Below, one piece after another: positions 26,669-35,100 of a stretch of 64,000 nucleotides of DNA. The position numbers were made by a program, and so were the translations under genes. The DNA is from Bradyrhizobium frederickii (GTDB taxonomy: Bacteria; Pseudomonadota; Alphaproteobacteria; Rhizobiales; Xanthobacteraceae): NCBI RefSeq assembly GCF_004570865.1, contig NZ_SPQS01000026.1, positions 1 to 64,000 on the forward strand, in the 5' to 3' direction. The notes beneath the pieces are model-generated. The model made no database searches, had not been told where the DNA came from, and was given only the letters and a program-made list of their open reading frames with translations. Each line of letters opens with the position of its first letter. Within the stretch, counting starts at the first letter, position 1.

Positions 26669-27028
26669 CTACTCGTCCTTGCGTCCGGGCCGCAGGAGTT
26701 TGCGGTAACCACCGCGCATCAACGTGAGGCCGCCTTGCACCAAGCGGATTGTCCGATTGCGCAGATCATGCGTCTTCCAGGCGTGATCGGGGATGCGCCT
26801 TTTGCCGAACAGCCCTTCGGCGATAACGCGATAACTGCCGCCGGCGCTATGCGCATCGAGCGCACGGATCGCGGCGCTCAGGCGCTCGCGCCGCTGCTTA
26901 GATAACTTGTGAAATGCAGGGCCGGGCGCGCGTCCACTCATCGCGCGCCATAGCCGTCGGGCTGCATAGGCACGCGCGCCGAAATCGCCGTCAAACGCCA
27001 GTTCGGCTGCGTATGACGCGCCTACCAC
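26669..27028 (-). CDS. DUF2285 C-terminal segment (FseA-like module, part 3)
   Basis: A 119-codon frame from GTG 27028: ASYAAELAFDGDFGARAYAARRLWRAMSG, then RRERLSAAIRALDAHSAGGSYRVIAEGLFG, KTHDLRNRTIRLVQGGLTLMRGGYRKLL. The last two blocks are the DUF2285 helix-turn-helix region. In family members this segment is continuous with the one encoded at 27022-27252, but here a -1 frame change at 27024-27031 separates them. It may be translated by re-initiation at GTG 27028, or be a broken 3' part. Confidence 0.7.
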   Translation of the reverse strand: MVGASYAAELAFDGDFGARAYAARRLWRAMSGRAPGPAFHKLSKQRRERLSAAIRALDAHSAGGSYRVIAEGLFGKRRIPDHAWKTHDLRNRTIRLVQGGLTLMRGGYRKLLRPGRKDE

Positions 27029-27252
27029 GGGAGGCTCTTTCGACCAGACACGGTGATCCGTTGCCCGATGCGCAGCACGACATGCCAGCCATCGGCGGCG
27101 CGGCGTACCTGCCCCGCTGCAAGGTCGAGCAGTGGCCGGGAGGCCGAACTGCGACCGGCGGGCGACGCGACCGTGACTGGAACGACGGTCGTTAGAACCT
27201 CAGGCGCCCAAAAGATTATCTGCTCGTCGAAGGACCGCTGCGGGTCATGGGC
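27022..27252 (-). pseudogene. DUF2285 N-terminal segment (FseA-like module, part 2)
   Basis: A frame reading DPQRSFDEQIIFWAPEVLTTVVPVTVASPAG ... LLDLAAGQVRRAADGWHVVLRIGQR and ending in TAG at 27024-27022. Family proteins have this 'FW.PEV' beta-rich block directly after the DUF6499 domain. It is in the +1 frame relative to the upstream DUF6499 gene, so it would be reached by +1 frameshifting near 27250-27256. It has no good start of its own, and its 3' end is cut off from the rest of DUF2285 by a second frame change. Confidence 0.6.
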
Positions 27253-27439
27253 GAAAGCAGGTGCCCCACTTCCTCCTGAACTCGGTGGTCGCTTCGCCAT
27301 CTGGGCTGGTGGCGATCATCGCCTCAAAGTCGCGTCGATAGTCCGCGTTGCGGCGAAGACATTCCCAGGCGATGTCGGTGATTTCGGCGTCCTGTAGGCT
27401 CTTGTAGGAATCCGGCGACCGCCAGTCGAATTCAGGCAT
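27245..27439 (-). CDS. DUF6499 domain protein (FseA-like module, part 1)
   Basis: A 64-residue protein MPEFDWRSPDSYKSLQDAEI, TDIAWECLRRNADYRRDFEAM, then EFRRKWGTCFRP and TGA. This is the DUF6499 pattern (DWRSP..Y..L, AWE.LRRN..YR.D). In ICEMlSymR7A a DUF6499 gene (msi172) is joined to a DUF2285 gene (msi171) by programmed +1 frameshifting to make the excision activator FseA. Here the codons before the stop are UUU-CGC-CCA-UGA, a plausible +1 slip (UUU to UUC). Start at ATG 27439. Confidence 0.75.
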   Translation of the reverse strand: MPEFDWRSPDSYKSLQDAEITDIAWECLRRNADYRRDFEAMIATSPDGEATTEFRRKWGTCFRP

Positions 27440-27604
27440 TGTTTCCGCCCCATTGCACACAGCTAACAACGATTGCGCCGCAATAGGTATGAACGAAGCG
27501 GTTGTAGGAAGCCCCTAGTTTGGCACCACGTGGTGCACCGGAGTGACCACCAATCAGCAAAAGAAAATAGTTCTGCCTGCGAGTCGTCAGTCGATAATTT
27601 TCTT

Positions 27605-27877
27605 CTATTTGGAGCCAGTGCCACGTAATAGGCGGCCCTGCTCGGTCAACCATTTGGCCCGCGCAAGGTGACTCTGATATGCGCTTCGCGCACGGTCCGG
27701 CTCCCGCACCGGATCGATGTGCAGCACGATTTGAGCGACTTCCATCCAGTCAGCCCCTTCGCTTTCGGCCTGCAGAAGGCGCATGTAGGTCACCACATGC
27801 CGCTCATCGTAGACAGTGAGAATTTGATCTGCAGGCGCAGCATCGGCGACGTCTGGGTCGAGCGGCGGCTTCCTCAT
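27605..27877 (-). CDS. Small conserved ICE protein, DUF2285-type
   Basis: A 90-residue protein PPLDPDVADAAPADQILTVYDERHVVTYMRLLQAE, then GADWMEVAQIVLHIDPVREPDRARSAYQSHLARAKWLTEQG. The same protein accompanies the DUF6499/DUF2285 module in many alphaproteobacterial ICEs and is annotated as a DUF2285 or 'DNA-binding domain' protein; I recognise it by pattern, not from a search. It may act in excision or transfer regulation. Transcribed towards the DUF6499 gene with about 165 bases between. Confidence 0.7.
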   Translation of the reverse strand: MRKPPLDPDVADAAPADQILTVYDERHVVTYMRLLQAESEGADWMEVAQIVLHIDPVREPDRARSAYQSHLARAKWLTEQGRLLRGTGSK

Positions 27878-28023
27878 AAGACTCCACGCCTTAGATTAGA
27901 CAATTTCTAACACGCGGTCCGGAAGGAGCAGAAGCGTTAAAACTGTCGCGGGAGCCATCCGGAGGGTGTTTTGTCGAGAATACTCCGTGGTGAAATACTC
28001 TTCAAGGACATGCCCTCTCGCGT

Positions 28024-28272
28024 ATGGATATACGCGAGATACTTGCAATCAATTTGCGGAAGCTCCGGCAGGCCCGTGGTTTGTCACAGGAGGAATTGGC
28101 TCATCGTGCTGAAATTGACCGCACTTATATCAGCGCACTCGAGCGAAGCGTTTATGCGGCGGGTATCGACGTTGTCGATCGGCTCGCGCGCAGCCTGGGT
28201 GTCGAGGCCGCCGACCTGCTCACTCGCCCGCCCACAAGCGCCAAGAAGAAGACTCGGGGACAGGCCGAGTGA
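28024..28272 (+). CDS. XRE-family transcriptional regulator
   Basis: An 82-residue Cro/C1-type repressor: INLRKLRQARGLSQEELAHRAEI, DRTYISALERSVYAAGIDVVDRLARSLGV, the classic five-helix HTH domain, with a short basic tail. It reads divergently from the DUF2285-type gene at 27877 across about 145 bases and probably regulates that shared region. It ends before a convergent terminator. The ATG at 28024 starts the conserved domain (MDIREILAINLRKLR). Confidence 0.88.
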   Translation: MDIREILAINLRKLRQARGLSQEELAHRAEIDRTYISALERSVYAAGIDVVDRLARSLGVEAADLLTRPPTSAKKKTRGQAE

Positions 28273-28330
28273 TTGATGTCGAGCCGCTCGATCCGGCGGC
28301 CGGTTTGCGCTCACTGATGCCAAGGATGAG

Positions 28331-28360
28331 AAGCCCCGCCCGGCGGACCGGACGGGGCTT
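28331..28360. terminator. Bidirectional terminator hairpin
   Basis: AAGCCCCG (28331-28338) pairs with CGGGGCTT (28353-28360) around a GC-rich 14-base interior. It lies between the ends of the convergent XRE and DUF736 genes, so it can serve both strands. Confidence 0.7.
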
Positions 28361-28372
28361 GATGGAGTGGGC

Positions 28373-28693
28373 CTACTCGCCAGTCTTGCGCGGCCGCGAC
28401 CACAGCAGGGTGTAGCCCTCACCGCCTTCGTCGTCGAACAGGTTCGCGTAGATCGGCCCGTTGAACGAGGGGGCGTCCAGCTTGAGCGAGAGGTAGTCGC
28501 GGCCTTCCTCGGAACGCTTCGACCAGGCTGCGCCGATCTCCGCCCGGCCCACATAGATTCGGTGGCTGGGGGCGTTGTCATTGGAGCGGTTGGTCTCGGC
28601 GACGATGCGGACGCCCTTGGCCTTCAGGCTCAGGGTGACGATCTCGCCCTGGAACTCGTTGCCGACCTTCTTGAAAGAACCGATGTTAGCCAT
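28373..28693 (-). CDS. DUF736 domain protein
   Basis: A 106-residue protein, MANIGSFKKVGNEFQGEIVTLSLK..., VGRAEIGAAWSKRSEEGRDYLSLKLDAPSF, PIYANLFDDEGGEGYTLLWSRPRK: a full DUF736 domain. This family is strongly linked to conjugative elements and has been proposed to act early after transfer; the mechanism is unknown. ATG 28693 has an upstream ribosome-binding site (AGGAGAAGTG on the minus strand). Confidence 0.9.
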   Translation of the reverse strand: MANIGSFKKVGNEFQGEIVTLSLKAKGVRIVAETNRSNDNAPSHRIYVGRAEIGAAWSKRSEEGRDYLSLKLDAPSFNGPIYANLFDDEGGEGYTLLWSRPRKTGE

Positions 28694-29177
28694 GTCACTT
28701 CTCCTGTTGTGTTTCGAGCCCGCGACCACCGCGGCCTCGATGGCGATCTAGGGCCGAGGACGATCGGCGACGCACTCGCTCGCGGGCCGGAGCGCAGCGG
28801 AGGACGTCGTTGTGGCGACTTTCTTGTCTCGCGAGGAATGGGCGAAGCCCAGGGGAAGAAAGTCGCATCAACGGCGTTGCGGCTCAGACGATCGAGGCGA
28901 AGCCGGTCTTCGGCCAGATCAAGCCATCAACGAGGCCACGTGCGTCTGCGTGCTGAACCACAATCTCTGGAGAAGCGTGGCTATCTCGGTTCTGATGAAC
29001 AAGAGGTCGGAACGATTCAGCGCGGAAAGAGAAACAATCTGCTGCAAAGGGCGCCATCGTCTCCCAGAAACGAATCGAGGCAACACCGCTCCGCCGCGGC
29101 TGCGTGGGCCAGACCGGATGCCGCCGCTTGATCAAGGAGTTCGGAGGAGGATTGCCTCTCCCGCGATCAGGCTTTAG
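28694..29177. other. Gap without a supported gene
   Basis: About 480 bases between the DUF736 gene and a DUF736 remnant. A short plus-strand stretch near 28890 reads TIEAKPVFGQIK, which resembles the tail of some transposases, but no extended frame supports it. I see no other interpretable signal. Confidence 0.4.
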
Positions 29178-29261
29178 TCATCGCTCAGCGCGCCGATCTA
29201 CGCGAACCTGTTCGTCGACGAAGGCGGTGAACGGTCATCCTCTCGGGCCATGCGGCCGTAA
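29178..29261 (+). pseudogene. DUF736 gene remnant, opposite strand
   Basis: Twenty-seven codons reading SSLSAPIYANLFVDEGGERSS then SRAMRP and TAA. The first 17 match the C-terminal block of DUF736 (SFNGPIYANLFDDEGGEG in the intact gene 600 bases away). A stop lies directly upstream and the rest of the domain is missing, so this is a degraded second copy in inverted orientation. Confidence 0.65.
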
Positions 29262-29268
29262 GAACTGG

Positions 29269-29718
29269 TTAGGACGGATTCTCCAAGACCCCGCCCGGCT
29301 CGAACGAGCGGGTCTTCGCCAAAACCATCAAGCGCGTCCATGACGTAACGCCAATGCAGACTGCGCCGAGGCAAGCGAAGACCTCACGCCAAGCCGGCGA
29401 AGGCACCCCGATCTGGGACACCGCGAACACCACATGATAGCCGGCGACAGCCGCGGGAACAGCAAATGCTGTCGCGATCGCGATTTGCAAGGCCGAGGAC
29501 CGAGTAACAGCAAAGGCGACCTGGCCTAGGACGAGCGTCAGCGCACCGCCGGCCGTTCCAAGAAGCAGCGCGCCGATGAGGCCGGCACCGCTCTGAAACG
29601 CTATCATCCCGATACTCAGGGAGACGAAAAGCGGCAACGCATACACGGCGAGTGTAAAGATCGCCCAGCAGAACAAGCCGATGCCGAGTGTGTTGAGAAC
29701 AAGCCCAATAGCGAGCAT
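29269..29718 (-). CDS. Conserved ICE membrane protein
   Basis: A 149-residue protein with about four hydrophobic helices: MLAIGLVLNTLGIGLFCWAIFTLAVYALPLF, then FQSGAGLIGALLLGTAGGALTLVLGQVAF, AFAVPAAVAGYHVVFAVS and VFACLGAVCIGVTSW. The same protein pattern is common next to DUF736/DUF2493 genes of rhizobial integrative elements. Function unknown; it may be an exclusion or membrane accessory factor. ATG 29718 begins the first helix; the longer frame to 29778 crosses a hairpin. Confidence 0.75.
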   Translation of the reverse strand: MLAIGLVLNTLGIGLFCWAIFTLAVYALPLFVSLSIGMIAFQSGAGLIGALLLGTAGGALTLVLGQVAFAVTRSSALQIAIATAFAVPAAVAGYHVVFAVSQIGVPSPAWREVFACLGAVCIGVTSWTRLMVLAKTRSFEPGGVLENPS

Positions 29719-29804
29719 GGTGGTGGCTCCATGTGCATAGATGTACCAGTCGCGCCTTCCACCACCACCACGGCGCAACTCTGGATATGAGACCGAAACG
29801 AGGC

Positions 29805-29825
29805 GGAGTTGCGGCGTGCAACTCC
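29805..29825. terminator. Hairpin between DUF2493 gene and membrane-protein gene
   Basis: GGAGTTGC (29805-29812) and GCAACTCC (29818-29825) form a perfect 8-bp stem with a 5-base loop. It lies downstream of the DUF2493 stop on the transcribed strand. No clear U-run follows, so it may be a partial terminator or an RNA-processing hairpin. Confidence 0.55.
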
Positions 29826-29852
29826 ACCTTGGCGTCTTCGAGGTGACGGCGC

Positions 29853-30776
29853 TTACGCGCCGCCGAACTTCCAGACGGGAATGCCGAGCCGCTTTGCCTT
29901 GTCGGCAAGGTTGTCCTGAATTCCCGTGCCCGGGAAGTGCATGAGGCCGATCGGCAGGAGTTCGAGCATGGCGTCGTTCCGCTTGAAAGGCGCTGCCTTA
30001 GCATGCTTTGTCCAGTCGGGCTTGAAAGCGATCTGAGGCACCTTGCGGGTGATCGCCCATTTGGAGGCGATCAGTTCGGCCCCTTTCGGCGAGCCGCCAT
30101 GGAGCAGGACCATGTCGGGATGCTTGGTGTGAGCTTTGTCGAGACGATCCCAGATCAGGTGGTGGTCGTTGAAGTCGAGCCCGCCGGTGAGTGCGATCTT
30201 CGGGCCCGCCGGCAACATGACCTCGGTCTCAGTGCGGCGCTTGGCTGCGATGAAGTCGCGGGAGTCGATCATCGCTGCGGTGAGCGTGCGGTGGTTCACC
30301 AGTGATCCCGATCGGGGACGCCAGAATGAGCCGGTGTGTGTCTCGAAGCGCTCGATGGCCTGGTCACGGAAGAGTTCCAGGCAGTTGCGGCGCTCAATCA
30401 GCGTGATGCCTTCCGCCGTAATGCGCTCGAGTTCGACGGATCGGACTTCGGAGCCGTTCTGCTCGCGCTGGCTCTTCTGCTGCGCCTGTTCGTTGTCGTC
30501 GAGTTGGCGTTCGATGCGGTCGACGGCACGATGGAACAGGTTGACAGTCGACCAGAGCAGATCGTCAAGATCCGGCTCGAGCCGAGTGTCGCTCAAGGTC
30601 GCGACCAGGGCATCGAAGATGTCGGCGACGGCTACGGCGACGATCCTGCCCTCGGGAAGCGGCCGTGGATCGGGCTGGTCGTCGAAGGGGCGGTAACCGA
30701 AGAGCTGCAATTCGGTGAGAACGTGATCGGTTGGAGAAGAGACGTGCTGCACCTCGGTGTCGTCGTGGTCGGTCAT
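29853..30776 (-). CDS. DUF2493 domain protein
   Basis: A 307-residue protein. The N-terminal half is helical and charged (FHRAVDRIERQLDDNEQAQQKSQREQ). The C-terminal 120 residues form a Rossmann-like DUF2493 (SLOG-type) domain: KIALTGGLDFNDHHLIWDRLD, DMVLLHGGSPKGAELIASKWA, and LPIGLMHFPGTGIQDNLADKA. SLOG domains bind nucleotides or their derivatives; the ligand here is unknown. ATG 30776 (MTDHDDTEVQHV) is used; the extension upstream is less protein-like. Confidence 0.82.
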   Translation of the reverse strand: MTDHDDTEVQHVSSPTDHVLTELQLFGYRPFDDQPDPRPLPEGRIVAVAVADIFDALVATLSDTRLEPDLDDLLWSTVNLFHRAVDRIERQLDDNEQAQQKSQREQNGSEVRSVELERITAEGITLIERRNCLELFRDQAIERFETHTGSFWRPRSGSLVNHRTLTAAMIDSRDFIAAKRRTETEVMLPAGPKIALTGGLDFNDHHLIWDRLDKAHTKHPDMVLLHGGSPKGAELIASKWAITRKVPQIAFKPDWTKHAKAAPFKRNDAMLELLPIGLMHFPGTGIQDNLADKAKRLGIPVWKFGGA

Positions 30777-31105
30777 GGTGGAGAGGCCCTTTGCCGGATC
30801 GACCGCGCCCATCGCGGCCTTCGTGGCGATCACTCAGACGGCGGGCGGACCGGGCCAGAACCCGAAGGGCCGAAGCGCAGCGGAGGATGGCGGAGGCCGG
30901 CTATTTTGCTTCGCGATGCAAAGCGCGCTGGCCAGATAAATAATGTGTCTTCCATCGCCCACGCGCGGCGGAAAATAGCCGGACGCAGCCATTGCCGGCC
31001 CGAGCCGCTTGCCGTCCGATCGCCCTCCAGAAGGCCGTGGTCGCGTGCTCTTCCGGCATTGGACGCGTCGTGACCGGGCTGTCGTCCCCGATCGAAGCGC
31101 ACGGG
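30777..31105. promoter_or_regulatory. Intergenic region with an 11-bp inverted repeat
   Basis: Between the primase-like and DUF2493 genes (both minus strand). CCGGCTATTTT (30897-30907) and its exact complement AAAATAGCCGG (30972-30982) flank 64 bases, so a long-looped stem or a pair of operator sites is possible. No protein-coding frame is convincing. A promoter for the DUF2493 gene would be expected here. Confidence 0.45.
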
Positions 31106-32167
31106 CTATTCCGCAGCTACCGTCGGAGAATGCAGGAAGCGGACGACGTCCTCCGGTACGAGTTGAAGGAGCAACGCTGCTCGGAGGGCCTCGAGGCCGA
31201 AGATGTGCAGATCTTCGTTGAAGTCGCCCAGTCGAGGCGACAGCGGGATCACTTCAATCCCGACGGCTTCCGCGCGCTGGGCAAGAATAGCCTGTCCGGC
31301 ATCTCCCGCGGCATCGTCGTCGCGGGCGATATAGAGACGTCGCAGGCCAGACGGCAGCAACATCGCTGAGAGGTGATTGGCAGAGAGAGCAGCGGTCATG
31401 GGCAAGGTCGGCAGTACATAACGCAGCGACAGCATGGTCTCGATCCCCTCGCCCGCAGCGAGCACGTCGTCCACCACTCCGAAGCGAACGGCGTTGCCAA
31501 GCAGGTCGCCCATGGCCCGTCGTGGCGTGTCGATCGGGGCCTTGCCGAGCCGCACGCGATCGGAGCCGTGTGGATCTAGCCAGGTGCGATGCACGCCGGT
31601 GATCCGTCCCTCGAGGTCCGTGACCGAGCCTATCATCGCCGGCCATGTTTCGGTCGGCAAATGCTCGTCCGGTCGGTAGTAACAACGCGGGTGGAAGCGA
31701 AGGCTGCCACCATGATGGATTTGGCCTATTCCGCGGCCTTGCAAGTACGTCTCGGCTAGCGTCCCTTTAATCGGGCTTGATATCGCAAAGAGCCGACGAG
31801 CGGCTTCCTGCGATCCGGCTGGCGCGACTGAACGAATGGGTTTCGGAGCGAATTGCGGCTGTGAACGAGGCAGCTTCAGAAACCGCCTCGCCTCCTCTAC
31901 GACCTCGCGAAAGTCTCGCAACGCCAGACTTTCGCGAATGATGTCGAGGAGATCACCATGTTCTCCGGTCGCGGCGTCGGTCCATTTCCCCGCGAGTCCC
32001 TTCGGCGATTCCTGGAGCCGGACGAACAACGAGCGGCCCGGCGCGTTGTGGACGTCGCCGACTACCCAGTATCGCCCCGCTCGCTTGCCGCGGGAGAGAT
32101 AGTGCCTGCACACCGCCTCGGCGTCGCGCGCGAGGCGGCGTGCCAGTTCGGAGGCGTCGCGCGACAT
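31106..32167 (-). CDS. Toprim-domain primase-like protein (DUF7146)
   Basis: A 353-residue protein resembling the primase-helicase N-terminal part of conjugative elements. An N-terminal zinc-less DNA-binding-like region (RYWVVGDVHNAPGRSLFVRL) is followed by ETWPAMIGSVTDLEGRITGVHRTW and a Toprim fold with the Glu in VLAAGEGIETMLSLR and the Asp pair in LYIARDDDAAGDAG. It probably primes or processes the transferred strand. It starts directly at the end of the helicase gene (32167), so they form one operon. Confidence 0.85.
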   Translation of the reverse strand: MSRDASELARRLARDAEAVCRHYLSRGKRAGRYWVVGDVHNAPGRSLFVRLQESPKGLAGKWTDAATGEHGDLLDIIRESLALRDFREVVEEARRFLKLPRSQPQFAPKPIRSVAPAGSQEAARRLFAISSPIKGTLAETYLQGRGIGQIHHGGSLRFHPRCYYRPDEHLPTETWPAMIGSVTDLEGRITGVHRTWLDPHGSDRVRLGKAPIDTPRRAMGDLLGNAVRFGVVDDVLAAGEGIETMLSLRYVLPTLPMTAALSANHLSAMLLPSGLRRLYIARDDDAAGDAGQAILAQRAEAVGIEVIPLSPRLGDFNEDLHIFGLEALRAALLLQLVPEDVVRFLHSPTVAAE

Positions 32168-35100
32168 CACACAGCCTCCCGCTCACTGATGCGCGCTACC
32201 GGATAAGTGTCGAGCACTTTCGACAGGACCTCGACGCCGCTCGCGTCCGTGGGCACGAACATCCGCAGCTTCCAGGAGATGATCTCCCCAAAGAGGCCGT
32301 CAGCACGGAGGCGATCGCGCATTGTGTCGTTGAATCCCGAGAGCTCGATGCGATGTGCACCCATCACCTGGACGCGGCGAAGCTGGAGCCCCTCCGCAAG
32401 ATCGATAACGGCCCGCCCCCCCATCAGCGCGGCAAAGGCTGCGCCCGGCGTCAGTGAAGGCGCGTCCGTCGCAAGGACGTTTGCGACCCACGCGGCAGAA
32501 ACCTTGCGACCGATGATGCGCTCGCCCGCATCGCTCTGGAGCCGATAGACACGGGTCGATTCGTTCGGCAGCCGCTTCCAAATCGGTAGCAGCAAGCCCG
32601 CCACGACGTGGATCGTGCTTTCCGAGAACTCGGGGACCTCGGCAAGCTCCGCCAGCCATGCCGCAGCGAAGCGCTCACGGTCCGCCTCGGCCCAATGGCT
32701 TTCCGCCATCATGTTCAAGGCGACCGTGTGCTGCTCCATCGGCCGGACCAGGCGGACGCGCCGTTCGATCTCGCCGTCGTCGAGCATGACGCTCACCGCC
32801 GGGACCTGCACGGCGGCTCGTCCAGAGCGCTCATTGATTAGCAGGACAGCCTGACGATCGGAAACACGAGCAAGAGCATCGTCCAGGCCCACAGGATGGT
32901 TGCGCTGGCGCTGCGTGATCTTGAGCAGCCGGGCCTCGGCGCCGGTGCCCGGATGGGCGTAGATCGTCCGCCGGTTAGTGACGACAAAGCTTTCGGCGCG
33001 GAGCGTTTCCAGCCCGACGTCGTAGGTGCCCGACGCGACTGCGCCTTCGATCCGACCGGTCAAGAGCTGCTCGAAGGCGGTGAACAGGACATTCTGTAGG
33101 TCGATGGTGAGCGCCAAAAGCCTGTTCAGGAAGGTCGTGATCGGCGGTAGGTCATCCCTGAGCCCATTGGCATCCGTCAGTTTCAGCCCGGTGGCATCCT
33201 CGAACTCTTCGAGCGAGCAGCCTTCGACCTTGCCGCGCACCAACAACGTGTAGAGCTGACGCAACGCGTCACGCCCGTACTGGCTTTCGAGATTGTCCTC
33301 CGGCCGAAACAGGCCCTGCCCCCCGGTCTGGCGCTGGCCGCGGGTGATCGCTCCTAGCGTATCGAGCCGGCGGGCAATGGTGCTGAGAAAGCGCTTTTCG
33401 GCCTTCACATCGGTCGCGATCGGACGAAACAGCGGCGGCTGCGCCTGGTTGGTCCGATTGGTCCGGCCGAGCCCCTGGATCGCGGCGTCCGCCTTCCAGC
33501 CGGGCTCGAGCAGGTAATGGACCCGCAGGCGGCGATTCCGGGCTGACAACTCTGCATGGTAGCTCCTCCCCGTGCCGCCCGCGTCGGAGAACACGAGGAT
33601 GCGCTTGAGATCGTCCATGAAGGCAGAGGTTTCGGCGAGGTTGGCGGAGCCGGCCCGGTTTTCGACGACCAGCCGGTCGCCCTTGCGAACGATGCGGCGC
33701 GAGCGGCCGGTCAATTCAGCGACCATGTCGGTGCCGAAGCGCTGCACGATCTGGTCCAGCGCGCCCGGGACCGGCGGCAGCGAGGCGAGCTCTTCGATGA
33801 GACGGTCCCGGCGAGCGACAGCTTCCCGGCTCTCGACCGGCTGACCGTCACGATAGACAGGCCGGGAGCAGAGGTTGCCCTCCTGATCGGTGAAGGGCTC
33901 GTAAAGCTGGACGGGAAAGGAATGGGCGAGATAGTCGAGAACATACTCGCGTGGGGTGATATCGACCTGTACGTCGCCCCACTCCTCAGTCGGAATCTCG
34001 GCGAGCCGACGCTCCATCAACGCCTCACCGGTCGAGACGATCTGGATGACCGCGGCGTGTCCAGACTCAAGATCGTTCTCGATCGATCGGATGAGCGACG
34101 GCGTCTTCATCGATGTCAAAAGATGCCCGAAGAAGCGCTGCTTGGCGCTTTCGAAGGCGGACCGTGCCGCAGATTTGGCCTGCCCGTTCAGCGTTCCCGT
34201 TGCGCCTGTGATGTTGGCGGCTCGCATCGCCGCATCGAGGTTGTTATTGATTACGCTGAACGCACCGGCATAGGCATCGTAAATGCGAACCTGCTCCGGC
34301 GTAAGTTGGTGCTCCACCAGGTCGTACTCGACGCCTTCGTAGGAGAGCGAGCGAGCCGCGTAGAGACCGAGCGCCTTGAGGTCACGCGCCAGCACTTCCA
34401 TGGCTGCGACGCCGCCCTCCTCGATCGCTTCGACGAACTCGGCACGGGTGGCGAACGGAAAGTCGGCGCCGCCCCAAAGGCCGAGGCGTTGGGCATAAGC
34501 GAGATTATGAACCGTGGTGGCGCCAGTCACGCTGTGCATCTTCGATCAGCTTGTCCGACTTGCTGATCCAGACCGCGCGGCGGCGGCCCTTGAGCCAGTT
34601 GTCGAGCAGGATCCCCGCGACCTGCCGCCCCTTGCCCGCCCCGGTGCCATCGCCCAAGAACCAGCCACGTCGAAAGCGGACGGCATTCTCTGCGTCGTCG
34701 CGCGCGGCGGCCAGAACATCAAAGGTCGCGTCGACCGTCCAGGAGCCCGAGAGAAACTCAGAATGCGCCTCGCCTGCATAGATGACGCTCTCGAGCTGAG
34801 CGTCCGACAGAAGTCCGTCTGCCATAACATTGACGGGCAGGTGCGGACGATAGGATGGCTTCGGTGGCGCAACGGAAGCCATCGCCGCGGATTGAACGAG
34901 TTTGGTCGGATGTGCGCACGATCCCGAAATACGGATCGACTGCAATCCATACTCCTCGTAAAGTGCATCGGTCAGCCGGCCGCCTTCCGGCGGCGACCAT
35001 TCGACCGTTTCGTACGCAAGTTCGACACCTTCTGGCGCTGCGGTTATCGAAGAGGACGAAGAAGTTGGTGCAACGGGGCCGACCGATCGTGACGTTGCTG

